Positions 52,286-61,112 of a stretch of 64,000 nt of DNA are shown piece by piece. The DNA is from Microbacterium cremeum (GTDB lineage Bacteria > Actinomycetota > Actinomycetes > Actinomycetales > Microbacteriaceae): NCBI RefSeq assembly GCF_015277855.1, contig NZ_CP063812.1, forward strand, positions 3,534,001 through 3,598,000, in the 5' to 3' direction. Within the stretch, counting starts at the first letter, position 1. The number at the start of each line of letters is the position of its first letter. The notes under the pieces are model-generated. The model saw only the letters and a program-made list of their open reading frames with translations. It was not told the origin of the DNA and ran no database searches. Position numbers and translations under genes: made by a program.

Positions 52286-54000
52286 CAGCTCCTTCCTCCT
52301 CTCAGGACCGCCTGCGCGGCCTCGAACTGGATGGCGACCGCCACCGCCCCGGGATCGGGCACCCCGACGGCGCGTTCGCCGACGTAGCTGCTACGGCCGA
52401 GCGACGGGGTGAGCGACGCGGTCGAGTCGGCACCTGCGCGGGCCGCGGCGACGGCGAGCGAGAGGATGCCGGACGCCCGGTGCTGCGACTGGAGCACGTC
52501 CACGGCCGGCTGCAGCGCGTCGATCATCGTGCTGTCTCCGGGCGCCGCCCCGCCGACCTCCCTGATCCGGGCCACCCCTGCCGCGAGCGCGCGGATCCAG
52601 TCCGCGGGGGTGGGCACCGGGCGCCCCCGCAGCTCCTCGGCGATGGTGAGCACGAGCAGGCTGTAGAGGGGCCCGGACGTTCCCCCGACCACGTGCCGGA
52701 GCAGGTCCGACACGGCGGCGAGGTAACGCTCGACGCCGTGATGGGCGCGCAAGGCGTCGCCCGTCGCGAGGAACGTCTCGGCGGCGCGGGCGAGGTTGAC
52801 CCCCAGATCGCCGTCACCGACGGTGCGGTCGAGCTCGGTGAGGTGTGGTTCGGCCGCGATGAGCGCACGCGCGATCCCCTCGACGACGTCGCCGGTGCGC
52901 GCCACGACGGGATCGGGCGACCCGCCCCCCGATGCCGGCAGAGGCACCTCGAAGGCCGGCGGCCCCGGCACCGTCAGCGGGCGGGCGGGATCGAGCACCT
53001 GTGAAACGCGAGGGAAGGCGAGCACGTTCACTTCGTCGGCGAGCAGCGCGAGCTCCTCTGCACCGACCTGGGCGACGGTCAGCGAAGCGCCGGGCATCTC
53101 GAGCGAAGTGAGGAAGGGCCCCGCCCAGGTCATCCGCACCGAGAGGTCGCGCGCCGCGAGCTCGCGCAGGATGTCGCCCTGGAGGATGCGCAGATCGAGG
53201 TCGGGCGTGCCGCCCAGGGCGTTGACGAGCGCGACGACCTCCGTGCCCGGATCGAAGCGACTGTCGCCCACGACCGTGTCGACGAGCCGCGCGGCGATCG
53301 CCGCGCTCGGCACTATCGGGCCGCATTCAGCCCCCGCCTCGCCGTGGATGCCCAGGCCCCACTCGATCTCGTCGGCGCCGAGCGTGAAGTTCGGCGCGGC
53401 CGCGCCGGGTACGAAGCACGGCCCGAGCGAGACGCCCATCGTGGCGGCGCCGGCGACGAACCCGCCGGCGGCCGCCACGATGCGCGAGAGATCCCATCCG
53501 CGTTCGGCGGCGGCGCCGGCGAGCTTGTGGACGAGGACCGTGGCGGTCAGCCCCCGCCGGCCCGCGCGCGAAGCGTCCCCGAGCGCCGCGTCGTCGGCGA
53601 CGACGACCATCTCCACTCGGATGCCGTCGGCGCGCGCGAGCTCGGCCGCGAGGCCGAAGTTCAGGCGGTCTCCCGTGTAGTTCTTCACGATGAGCAGCAC
53701 GCCCGCGCGCGTCGCCACCGCGCGGATCGCGGCGTAGACGGCGTCGACCGACGGCGACGTGAAGACGGGGCCCAGCACGGCGGCATCCAGCATCCCTCGC
53801 CCCACGTAGCCGGCGTGGGCGGGTTCGTGACCCGAGCCGCCTCCGCTGACCAGCGCGACCCGCTCGTCATCCTTGCGGTCGGACGGCGTGCGGACCACGA
53901 CGGGCCAGCCTGCCACGCGGGCTAGGTGCGGGGACGCTCCGACGAGTCCCGAGATGTAATCCTCGATGACGTCGCCGGGGGCGTTGATGATCTTCTTCAT
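52285..54000 (-). CDS. Fused DhaK-DhaL dihydroxyacetone-kinase-family protein
   Basis: A 571-residue ATP-dependent kinase. The DhaK half (1 to about 330) has GGGSGHEPAHAGYVG at 53-67 and His219 (GIHGEAGAE), which binds the ketone covalently. The DhaL half (about 360-571) has VGDGDLGVNLARAAE with metal/ATP Asp residues. Fused forms use ATP and act on dihydroxyacetone or larger ketoses such as erythrulose. It is unusual to find one between a substrate-binding protein and its permeases, with start-stop overlap to the permease. Confidence 0.9.
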   Translation of the reverse strand: MKKIINAPGDVIEDYISGLVGASPHLARVAGWPVVVRTPSDRKDDERVALVSGGGSGHEPAHAGYVGRGMLDAAVLGPVFTSPSVDAVYAAIRAVATRAGVLLIVKNYTGDRLNFGLAAELARADGIRVEMVVVADDAALGDASRAGRRGLTATVLVHKLAGAAAERGWDLSRIVAAAGGFVAGAATMGVSLGPCFVPGAAAPNFTLGADEIEWGLGIHGEAGAECGPIVPSAAIAARLVDTVVGDSRFDPGTEVVALVNALGGTPDLDLRILQGDILRELAARDLSVRMTWAGPFLTSLEMPGASLTVAQVGAEELALLADEVNVLAFPRVSQVLDPARPLTVPGPPAFEVPLPASGGGSPDPVVARTGDVVEGIARALIAAEPHLTELDRTVGDGDLGVNLARAAETFLATGDALRAHHGVERYLAAVSDLLRHVVGGTSGPLYSLLVLTIAEELRGRPVPTPADWIRALAAGVARIREVGGAAPGDSTMIDALQPAVDVLQSQHRASGILSLAVAAARAGADSTASLTPSLGRSSYVGERAVGVPDPGAVAVAIQFEAAQAVLRGGRS

Positions 54001-54019
54001 GCGAGGAGGCCGCTCGTGA

Positions 54020-55009
54020 TCACTCGGCGAGGACGAACGCGCCGGTCTTCTCGGCGGCGGCCTCGGGGTCTTCGAGCGTGCCCGCATCCGCGGCGAGATC
54101 CGCGATCAGCAGCAGGTCGTCGTAGTTGAGCCCCCACGAGAAGTTCGTGAGCACCATCGTGTCGATGACAGCGGGGTCGATCTTCGTGAAGTTCGTCAGC
54201 TCGGCCCGCACGGCGTCGGGGTGGCCGTCGGCGTACGCGAAGGACTTCTCCAGCGCGCGGTTGAAACGCTCGATGAGGTCGCGGTCCTTCGCGACGGTCT
54301 CGTCGGTGACGAAGTACATGGCCGTGACGAGGTCGGGATCGGCCTCGACGTAGAGGCTGGAGACGAGTCGGTTGCCCTCGGAGAGGAGGATGCCGAGGAA
54401 CGGCTCGGCGGTCGATGCCGCGTCGATCTGGCCCGCCGCGAGCGCCGGGCCCATGTCGGCGAACCCGAGCTCGACGAAGTTGACCTTCGTCGGGTCGCCG
54501 CCGTCGTTCTTGATGGCGCGCCACAGGAACACCTCGTGAAGTCCCCTGAGTGCGTTGACGGCGACCGCCTTGCCCTCGAGGTCCTTCGCGGACTGGATGT
54601 CGCTGCCGGAGGCCACCACGACGCCGCCGTGGTCCTCGCCCTCGACGCCGGTGGTGCGACCGCCCGCAGCGATCGCGACGAGCGGCAGGCCCGACCCGAC
54701 TGCCTGCAGCAGGTTTACCGAACCGCCGTACTGGATGTCGTACTGGCCGTTCATGAGGGCGGGGATCATCGCGGCGGAGCCCTGCCCGAACTCGATGTTG
54801 AGCTCGAGGCCCTCTTCTGCGAAGTACCCCTCGTTCTGGCCGATGTACAAGGCGGCGACGTCGACGACCGGAACCGCCCCGATGTTGACCGTCCGCACTT
54901 CTTCGGCATCCGGGCTCGCCGACGGCGATCCGGGGTCGCCCGAGCTGCAGGCGGTGAGAGCGAGTGCCGCGATCGCGAGTCCCGCGAGCGCATTCAGTGA
55001 TCGTTTCAT
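54020..55009 (-). CDS. ABC substrate-binding lipoprotein, NitT/TauT type
   Basis: A 329-residue lipoprotein with signal MKRSLNALAGLAIAALALTA and lipobox Cys at 21. The mature part is an NMT1/SsuA-like periplasmic-binding fold (NIGAVPVVDVAALYIGQNEG; VAVNALRGLHEV). AGGAGA precedes the ATG. First gene of the first ABC cassette; about 90 bases from the P450 gene end. Confidence 0.9.
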   Translation of the reverse strand: MKRSLNALAGLAIAALALTACSSGDPGSPSASPDAEEVRTVNIGAVPVVDVAALYIGQNEGYFAEEGLELNIEFGQGSAAMIPALMNGQYDIQYGGSVNLLQAVGSGLPLVAIAAGGRTTGVEGEDHGGVVVASGSDIQSAKDLEGKAVAVNALRGLHEVFLWRAIKNDGGDPTKVNFVELGFADMGPALAAGQIDAASTAEPFLGILLSEGNRLVSSLYVEADPDLVTAMYFVTDETVAKDRDLIERFNRALEKSFAYADGHPDAVRAELTNFTKIDPAVIDTMVLTNFSWGLNYDDLLLIADLAADAGTLEDPEAAAEKTGAFVLAE

Positions 55010-55099
55010 GGATTGTCTCCTCATTGAGTGGTGCAGAAAGGGTGGTGATGTCGGGCGCGAGGTGCGGCGGTCGCGAGGTTGCCGCGACCGCTGCGGCAA

Positions 55100-56302
55100 T
55101 CAGGCCGCCGTCACGCGGACGGGCAGGGATTCGAAGCCGCGCAGCCAGTTCGAGTAGAACGGCTCGGGCTCCGCGACGAGTTCGATGGTTTCGACGCGCC
55201 GCGCGAGGGCGCTCAGGAGGCAGGTGGCCTCCATGCGCGCCATCATCTGGCCGACGCATCCGTGAATGCCCGTGCCGAATGCCAGGTGCCCGGAGGGGTC
55301 CCGGTCGAGGTCGTAGACATCGGGACGCTCCCAGTGCCGCGGATCGCGGTTGGCGGCGGCGAGCGCCATGATGACCTTCTCGCCCTGACCGATGCGGGTG
55401 CCGCCGAGGACCGTCTCGCGCGCTGTCGTGCGCCCGATATATGGGCTCGGCGCGTTCCAGCGCAGCCCCTCTTCGAAGGCCTTGCGCGCCAGCGAGGGGT
55501 CGGCCCGAAGAGCCGTCCATGCCTGCGGGTTCTCGGCGAGGGCCTTGATGGTGAACTGGATGCCGAAGATCGTCGTGTCCACTCCCGCAGAAAGGAACGT
55601 GCGCACGAGCATGCCGGCGTCCTCTTCGGTGATCTCGCCCTCGTCGACGTAGCCGTAGATCGTGTGGCCGAGCCCGCCCGGCGCGAGCGCCTCGCGACGC
55701 ATCTGCCAGTTCACGAACGCGGCCGCCTCCTCGGCCGCCTCCGCGGCCGCGGTGTACAGCTCGTTTCGCGGGCCCATCGCCTGGAAGTTGAGGTTCGAGT
55801 AAGGAAGGAGGTGCTGCCGCCCGTCCGGCTGCAGGCCCACGGCGTCGGGCAGCACCTGCAGCGGGTAGGGCTCTGCGAGCTCTTTGGCCGCGTCGAAATC
55901 GCCCTTGCCGATGACGCTGTCCACGAGTGCGTCGGCCTGCGCCTGGAATCCGTCCGTCAGCCGTCGCACGACGCGCTGGCTGAGGATCGAGGTCATGATG
56001 CGTCGGTATTTCGTGTGGGACGGCGGGTCGTTCTCGAGGATCACGCTCGGCTTGCGCCAGTTCTCGGTCTTCTTCGTGTTGGTGATGCCGGTGCCGGCCG
56101 ACGACTCGAAGGTCTCGTAATCGCGGAAGATCTGCTCGCACAGCTCGTAGCGCCCGGTGAACCAGACGTCGTACTTGTCGAGGCGGATCACCTCGCCCGA
56201 CTCGCGGATGCGCTCGTCGGTGTCTTGCGGCGCACCCAGACTGGCGAACGAGAAGGGATCGAGGTCGCTGACGACGGGGTCGGCTGTCACGGCGTTGATC
56301 AC
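55100..56302 (-). CDS. Cytochrome P450, CYP199A-like
   Basis: A 400-residue soluble P450. Oxygen-binding AGVDTT at 239-244, EGLR (ExxR) at 278-281 and heme loop FGTGIHGCVG at 342-351 with Cys349. NWRKPSVILENDPPSHTKYR and the HGCVGQ heme loop resemble CYP199A enzymes, which demethylate or oxidise para-substituted benzoates. I chose the GTG five bases after GGAG, giving a normal N-terminus; longer starts run into the divergent MarR promoter. Electrons may come from the VanB-like reductase, as no ferredoxin gene is nearby. Confidence 0.9.
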   Translation of the reverse strand: MINAVTADPVVSDLDPFSFASLGAPQDTDERIRESGEVIRLDKYDVWFTGRYELCEQIFRDYETFESSAGTGITNTKKTENWRKPSVILENDPPSHTKYRRIMTSILSQRVVRRLTDGFQAQADALVDSVIGKGDFDAAKELAEPYPLQVLPDAVGLQPDGRQHLLPYSNLNFQAMGPRNELYTAAAEAAEEAAAFVNWQMRREALAPGGLGHTIYGYVDEGEITEEDAGMLVRTFLSAGVDTTIFGIQFTIKALAENPQAWTALRADPSLARKAFEEGLRWNAPSPYIGRTTARETVLGGTRIGQGEKVIMALAAANRDPRHWERPDVYDLDRDPSGHLAFGTGIHGCVGQMMARMEATCLLSALARRVETIELVAEPEPFYSNWLRGFESLPVRVTAA

Positions 56303-56352
56303 TGAGACTCCATTGTTCCGGCACTCGCTGCTGCGAGATGAGATCGATGACA

Positions 56353-56367
56353 GGTTATATATGAACC
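56353..56367. promoter_or_regulatory. Probable MarR operator / -10 region GGTTATATATGAACC
   Basis: A 15-base near-palindrome in the divergent P450/MarR region. Thirteen bases (TTATATATGAACC) recur with one change at 58357-58369, before the isomerase gene. The TATATA core could be the P450 -10 element, overlapped by repressor. Confidence 0.6.
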
Positions 56368-56444
56368 AGTTCAATTGCAAACACTTCTTCGCGCAGATAT
56401 GATTCGGAGACGCCGGAGCCCCGACGGGGAAGGAATCGTCACCG

Positions 56445-56981
56445 ATGACCAAGCGCGCGAAGGAGATCGACGAACGCGCCGCGGCGATGGGACTCGTCGT
56501 CGAGCCCCTGCCGTACACGATCGACCGCGACACCTACACGCCCGCACTCCTCGCCCTGCTGAGCAATCTGCTGGTTTGGGGGGGCTCACGCGTCTTCTAC
56601 CATCTGCACGGGATCGGCACCAACGAGTGGCGGATCGTCAGCGCGCTCGGCAATCACCCGGGGTCGACGGCCGCCGAGCTGTGCGAGGTGCTGGGGATCA
56701 ACAAGTCGATCGCGTCCAAGAGCGTCAACGCGCTGCTCTCGCGCGGATTCATCGAGCAGCTCGGCGGTCCGCGGGGCTCGCGCTACCTGTACCTCACACC
56801 CGAGGGAAACATCCTCCACGACGAGCTCATGCCGATCGCGCTCAGGCGCCAGGAGATCCTGCACGAGTCGCTGGACGCCGACGAGGTCGCCCAGCTCAAC
56901 CGTCTGCTGGTGCGAATGCTGGACTCGATCGACTCGATGCAGCAGTACGAGCACGACATGCTGGGCACGAAGCCCCGGTGA
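56445..56981 (+). CDS. MarR-family regulator divergent from the P450
   Basis: A 178-residue winged-helix protein. GIGTNEWRIVSALGNHPGST and AAELCEVLGINKSIASKSVN are the MarR helices, and GGPRGSRYLYLTPEG the wing. A 45-residue N-terminal extension is present. Likely represses the P450 and isomerase operons through the shared TTATATAT motif, with the aromatic substrate as inducer. Confidence 0.88.
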   Translation: MTKRAKEIDERAAAMGLVVEPLPYTIDRDTYTPALLALLSNLLVWGGSRVFYHLHGIGTNEWRIVSALGNHPGSTAAELCEVLGINKSIASKSVNALLSRGFIEQLGGPRGSRYLYLTPEGNILHDELMPIALRRQEILHESLDADEVAQLNRLLVRMLDSIDSMQQYEHDMLGTKPR

Positions 56982-56994
56982 CCGCGGCATCCTC

Positions 56995-57411
56995 TCAGGA
57001 AGATTCGATCGAGAGTTCCCCGAACGGCGTGCCGGGCACGTAGTTGTAGAGGAAGAGCAGATCGGCTTCGGGCGCCAGGGCGGTCGCGAAGCCGCCCGCG
57101 GGGGCCGCATGCACTGTGACCAGCCGCACCATCTGGTCGCCGGCGTCCCCGTCGGGCGCCTCGATCCAGAGTGCGTCGCGCGTCAGACGCACCCCGATCA
57201 GCGGCACCCGCAGCGCTCCCCCGTGGGCACTCAGCGTGACCGCGCCCGTCGCCCGCCACGTTCCCTCGCCGACATCGACAGCAGGCAGCGCGATGCCCTC
57301 CACCGCGCCGAACGTCGCGCCGCCGGTCGCCGTCACCGAGAAGCTGCGATCGCGGGTCATGTACGCGAGCAGGGTGTCCTTGATCCGCCAGCGGATGACC
57401 GCCCCGCTCAT
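56995..57411 (-). CDS. Cytoplasmic protein with possible HtaA-like domain
   Basis: A 138-residue protein with no signal peptide or membrane segment. IRWRIKDTLLAYM near the start and TGAVTLSAHGGALRVPLIGV resemble the W-x-(V/I)-K and G-x-V-x-F-x-G-H-x-G-x-L pattern of HtaA heme-binding domains, but the match is by eye only. ATGA overlap with the isomerase gene shows it is in the same operon. Could be a heme or aromatic-ligand carrier related to the P450; function unknown. Confidence 0.6.
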   Translation of the reverse strand: MSGAVIRWRIKDTLLAYMTRDRSFSVTATGGATFGAVEGIALPAVDVGEGTWRATGAVTLSAHGGALRVPLIGVRLTRDALWIEAPDGDAGDQMVRLVTVHAAPAGGFATALAPEADLLFLYNYVPGTPFGELSIESS

Positions 57412-58313
57412 GCGGGCACCGCCTGGGGTGCGGCATCCGTCGTCCGGGCGAGCTCGCGCGCCCGCACCCCCGCCGCGACCGCGTCCCCCAGGAGGCGCGC
57501 GGCCTCGCGTGCGAGAGTCGCAGGAGAGGCGCCGACGTCCCGCCACAACCGCAGCCGGTCGGCGGATTCGGGCAGCACTGACCGCGAGAACGCCTCGAAT
57601 GCGATCGCGCCGTCGTAGCCGTCCGCCACCGCGGCGCGCACGGCGGCGGCGACATCGAGACCGCCGTCCTGCAGCGCGCCGCGACCGGACTGGCCGAACT
57701 CGAGGACGCCGAGGACGGGCCTCGCCGCGGCGATCGCCGCGGCGACGTCCGCCTCTTCGATGAGCATGTGGAATCCGTCGAGGTGGAGGCGCAGATGCTC
57801 CGACCCGCACTCCTCGAGGAACGCCAGGCCCTGCGCCGCGGTCGTCAGCGCCGACGTCTCGTAGCGGTTGAGCACCTCGATGCTGACGGTGATCCCGCGA
57901 TCGGCGGCGACCGCGGCGAACCGCGCGACCTCCTGCGCCGCCCGGGCACGGTCGTCCGGCGTCCACCGCGTCGCGTGGCCGTAGGCCGCATAGGGGACAC
58001 CGGTGAGGCGCGTCGCTCCGAGCGCACTCGCCACCTCGACCGCGTCGTCGAGCGCGCGCCGGCCTGCCGAGCGCACGCCGGGGTCGGCGGAGGACACGTC
58101 GGCGTCGGCGCGCTGCACGACGAACGGGATCGGCTCGAGACCGCGCTCGCCAAGCCGCCGGGCCAGGAGCGGCAGCTCTTCGGCCGGAACGAAGGGCGGG
58201 AGCCCCACGTGCGAGAAGCCCGCGTCAGCGATGACGTCAAGAGCGGAGGATGTCGCCTCGTCGCGCACATCGGGGACGAAGACGTTCAGATGACAGCTGA
58301 GCGGATGGGTCAT
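57408..58313 (-). CDS. Sugar-phosphate isomerase/epimerase-like TIM barrel
   Basis: A 301-residue AP-endonuclease-2-type barrel as in hydroxypyruvate isomerase, tagatose 3-epimerase and IolE. Metal ligands are expected in SIEVLNRYE (Glu), LHLDGFHM (Asp, His) and AFEAFSR (Glu). AGGAGG gives a strong start. The TTATATATAAACC motif 44 bases upstream suggests control by the nearby MarR. Combined with the DhaK-type kinase it could process a short ketose or tautomerise a ring-cleavage product. Confidence 0.82.
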   Translation of the reverse strand: MTHPLSCHLNVFVPDVRDEATSSALDVIADAGFSHVGLPPFVPAEELPLLARRLGERGLEPIPFVVQRADADVSSADPGVRSAGRRALDDAVEVASALGATRLTGVPYAAYGHATRWTPDDRARAAQEVARFAAVAADRGITVSIEVLNRYETSALTTAAQGLAFLEECGSEHLRLHLDGFHMLIEEADVAAAIAAARPVLGVLEFGQSGRGALQDGGLDVAAAVRAAVADGYDGAIAFEAFSRSVLPESADRLRLWRDVGASPATLAREAARLLGDAVAAGVRARELARTTDAAPQAVPA

Positions 58314-58356
58314 GGGGCCTCCTTGCCCGACGGCGCATCGAGGCCGTGTGGTCACT

Positions 58357-58369
58357 TTATATATAAACC
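58357..58369 (-). promoter_or_regulatory. Second copy of the TTATATAT(A/G)AACC motif
   Basis: TTATATATAAACC, one base different from the P450/MarR site, 44 bases before the isomerase start. Reads as TTTATATATAAA palindrome when the flanking T is included. Confidence 0.55.
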
Positions 58370-58478
58370 CTGGACGGCCGGCGACGCGAATCGATCGACA
58401 TCTTCACCAAGGCGTTCTTCCCCATCGGCCCGAAGGAACCCGACGACCGGCGCCGTCGCCGACCTCGCACGCCCGCCA

Positions 58479-58546
58479 ACAGGTCAACCGCGCTTCTACA
58501 GGAAAATCCGGGTCCGAACGATCCTGCGGAACACCGGTTGACCTGT
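58479..58546. repeat. 68-base element with inverted ends ACAGGTCAACCG
   Basis: ACAGGTCAACCG at 58479-58490 and CGGTTGACCTGT at 58535-58546 are perfect 12-base inverted arms in the 288-base gap between the PaaX-type gene and the isomerase gene. Apart from this and the promoter motif the gap holds no supported gene. Confidence 0.6.
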
Positions 58547-58601
58547 GCAAGCGAGGGAAGCACGGATGCCGCGACCAGCGACGCCGCGCGTACGAAGGTG
58601 A

Positions 58602-59453
58602 TCAGCCGACGAGCGCGGCGAAGTCGCGCACGGCTGGGAACGCGAACTCGCGATGCCGCCGCGTGAACAGCTCGAACGAGCGGTCGGCGGGCCAGTCGTC
58701 GCCCATGTACTGCCGCGGCAGGCGCGGGTCGGCGCGCAGCAGCGCGAGCCAGTCCGCCACCAGCAGCGTGCGCGCGGTGAGGGGAGGGAGCTCGGATGCC
58801 GCGTCCTCCCGCTCCCAGTGCTCGATGAACTCGTGATGGGCGCCACGGATGCGCTCCACGTCCCACGCGACGCGGACCGCGTCGGCCATCGGGAACCCGT
58901 CGAGCTCCGAGGCGGCGAAGGCGTTCACGGCCGCGGGAGGAAGGTCGGGGATGATGGCGCCCAGTGCGGCGGCGAGGTCGACGGCACCCGGGGCGATCCA
59001 CAGGCCGTCGCGCAGCACAGCGAATCCCGCCCACGTCAGCGCCGCGCGAAGGCGGTGCCGCAGATCCCGCAGGTGCTCCGGCACGCTGAAGGTGACCAGC
59101 GTCCACCCGTCGCCCTGGGGCTCGAACGGCGCGGGGCCGTTGACACGACCGGATGCCTCGCGCAGCACCTCGCTGCCGTGCTCGGTGAGCTCGAACCCGA
59201 TCTCGCGCCCGAGGCGCCGCCGCTCGAGCACGCCGCTGTGCACCATGCGGTCCAGGTTCGTCCGCACCGCCGATGCTGCGACCCCGGCGCCCTCGAGCAC
59301 TCCGATCAGGACGCTCGCGCGCAGCGGCTCGAAGTAGCGGTCGCACACGTACTCTCCGAAGAACGCCAGCAGCAGCCGGCGCGGCTTGCGGGCGAGGACC
59401 GAGGATTCCCCCGTGCCGTCGCCGAGCACGCTCGCCGCGACGGACGTGCTCAC
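58602..59453 (-). CDS. PaaX-family transcriptional regulator
   Basis: A 283-residue regulator of the PaaX type: ARKPRRLLLAFFGEYVCDRY and VRTNLDRMVHSGVLERRRLG (winged helix), then WTLVTFSVPEHLRDLRHRLR and a C-terminal domain. PaaX-like proteins repress aromatic catabolism and respond to aryl-CoA. GTG start overlaps the ATPase stop (GTGA), so it is co-expressed with the second ABC cassette. Confidence 0.88.
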   Translation of the reverse strand: MSTSVAASVLGDGTGESSVLARKPRRLLLAFFGEYVCDRYFEPLRASVLIGVLEGAGVAASAVRTNLDRMVHSGVLERRRLGREIGFELTEHGSEVLREASGRVNGPAPFEPQGDGWTLVTFSVPEHLRDLRHRLRAALTWAGFAVLRDGLWIAPGAVDLAAALGAIIPDLPPAAVNAFAASELDGFPMADAVRVAWDVERIRGAHHEFIEHWEREDAASELPPLTARTLLVADWLALLRADPRLPRQYMGDDWPADRSFELFTRRHREFAFPAVRDFAALVG

Positions 59454-60295
59454 GCCGCGCTCGTCCCGGGACGCACGGCCTCGCCCCGCTTCGCGCGCTG
59501 GATCTGCTCGTACACGTGGGTGCGCAGCTCGGTGAAGCGCGGCAGGGCGCGCGTGGTGATCTGGTCGCGATCGGCGTCGAGGTCGATGGCGAGGTCCTCC
59601 TGCACCCACGTCGGCGACTTCGACAGCACGATGACGCGTTCGCCGAGGTACACGGACTCGTCGATGTCATGCGTGACGAAGAGGATCGACATGCCGCGCT
59701 CGCGGTGCAGGGTGCGCACGAGGTCCTCGAGGTCGGCACGCGTCTGCGCATCGACGGCGGCGAAGGGCTCGTCCATGATCAGCACCTCGGGCTGATACGC
59801 GACGGCCCGAGCGATCGCGACGCGCTGCTGCATGCCACCTGACAGCTGCCAGGGGTAGCTCCCGGCGGCGTGCTCGAGCCCGACCGCGGTCAGGGCGTCG
59901 TCGATCAGCCGGTCCCGGTCGGCACGCGAGAGCTTCTTGTGCTTGAGCGGCAGCTCGACGTTGCCTCGCACGGTGAGCCACGGGTAGAGGCTGCGCCCGT
60001 ACTCCTGGAACACCAGGGCCATGTTCGGCGGCGGCGCCGTGACGCGGCGTCCGTGCAGCTCGACCACCCCCGACGTGGGGCCGAGGAGGCCCGCGATGCA
60101 CTTCAGGAGCGTGGTCTTGCCGCAGCCCGACGGCCCGACGATGCACACCAGCTGTCCGGCGCCCATCGTGAAGCTGATGTCGCCGATGGCCTCGACGTTG
60201 CCGGTCGAGGACTCGTAGACCTTGCGCAGATGCTCGACCGTGAGGAGCGTCTGTGCGGTGGGACCCGTCTGGGCAGTTCCAAGCGATTCAGGCAC
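59450..60295 (-). CDS. ABC transporter ATPase, NitT/TauT type (second cassette)
   Basis: A 281-residue ATP-binding subunit paralogous to the one at 49.8 kb: Walker A GPSGCGKTT, signature LSGGMQQRVAIARAVAYQPE and Walker B LIMDEPFAAVD, with the same FQEYGRSLYPW Q-loop. Overlaps the upstream permease by eight bases. Confidence 0.92.
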   Translation of the reverse strand: MPESLGTAQTGPTAQTLLTVEHLRKVYESSTGNVEAIGDISFTMGAGQLVCIVGPSGCGKTTLLKCIAGLLGPTSGVVELHGRRVTAPPPNMALVFQEYGRSLYPWLTVRGNVELPLKHKKLSRADRDRLIDDALTAVGLEHAAGSYPWQLSGGMQQRVAIARAVAYQPEVLIMDEPFAAVDAQTRADLEDLVRTLHRERGMSILFVTHDIDESVYLGERVIVLSKSPTWVQEDLAIDLDADRDQITTRALPRFTELRTHVYEQIQRAKRGEAVRPGTSAA

Positions 60296-61112
60296 GCTCG
60301 ACCTCCTTGATTCCGTGGTACCAGCGCAGCACCCGACGCTCGACGAATCCGAAGATCACCGCGAGCAGCACGCCGATGAGGCCGAGCAGCACGATGCCGC
60401 TCCACATCTGGGCGATGAGGTAGTTCCGCTGGAAGAAGACGATCTGATAGCCCAGCCCGGACGACGAGAAGAACATCTCCGAGATGACCATGAGGATGAG
60501 GGCGATCGAGAGGCACTGGCGCACGCCCGTCATGATGCGCGGGCTCGCAGCGGGCAGCACGAGGTACCGGAGCCGCTCGCCGCGGGTGAGGGCGAAGGAC
60601 CGCGCGGTCTCGGTCATGACCGAGTCGGTGGCGCGGACCCCCTCGATGGTGTTCAGCAGCACCGGCCACACGGCGCCGGTGACCATCACCACGACCTTCA
60701 TGGTGTCGTTCGCGCCGACGAGCACGGCGACGATCGGGATGAGCACGGGAGGCGGCACGGCCCGGAAGAACTCGAAGATCGGCTCGAGCAGCTCGCGCAG
60801 CCACCGCACCAGGCCGATCACCGTGCCGACGGCGATGCCGAGGACGACGGCCAGCACGATGCTGATCGCGAGGCGCCCGAGGCTCGGCAGCACGTCGGCG
60901 AAGAAGGCCGGTCCGACCCACGTCTCGACGAACGCCTCGGCGATGACGAGCGGGCTCGGGAAGAACGGTGCGGACGAGATCGACGACCAGATGCCCCAGA
61001 TCACCAGCAGGAGGATCGGGAGGCCGAGCGCGTAGGCGGTGTTCTCGCCGAAGGTCGCCCACGCCCGGGAGCGCGGCCGCGGCGTGACCACGGTGCTCGT
61101 ATAGAGGGTCAC
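60288..61112 (-). CDS. ABC transporter permease (second of pair, second cassette)
   Basis: A 274-residue SsuC-type permease with six hydrophobic segments and EAA loop ARSFALTRGERLRYLVLPAA. GTG start after GAGGAAG, overlapping the preceding permease stop (GTGA). Most similar in the window to the permease at 50.7-51.5 kb (shared EGVRATD/EGVRGID and RRxLRWY ending). Confidence 0.9.
   Translation of the reverse strand: MTLYTSTVVTPRPRSRAWATFGENTAYALGLPILLLVIWGIWSSISSAPFFPSPLVIAEAFVETWVGPAFFADVLPSLGRLAISIVLAVVLGIAVGTVIGLVRWLRELLEPIFEFFRAVPPPVLIPIVAVLVGANDTMKVVVMVTGAVWPVLLNTIEGVRATDSVMTETARSFALTRGERLRYLVLPAASPRIMTGVRQCLSIALILMVISEMFFSSSGLGYQIVFFQRNYLIAQMWSGIVLLGLIGVLLAVIFGFVERRVLRWYHGIKEVERA

Noticed and set aside
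58388..58447. Plus-strand segment reading ESIDIFTKAFFPIGPKEPDD in the isomerase/PaaX gap
   Set aside because: Composition is natural-looking but only 20 residues, no start codon, and the frame then becomes Arg-rich; at most a relic.
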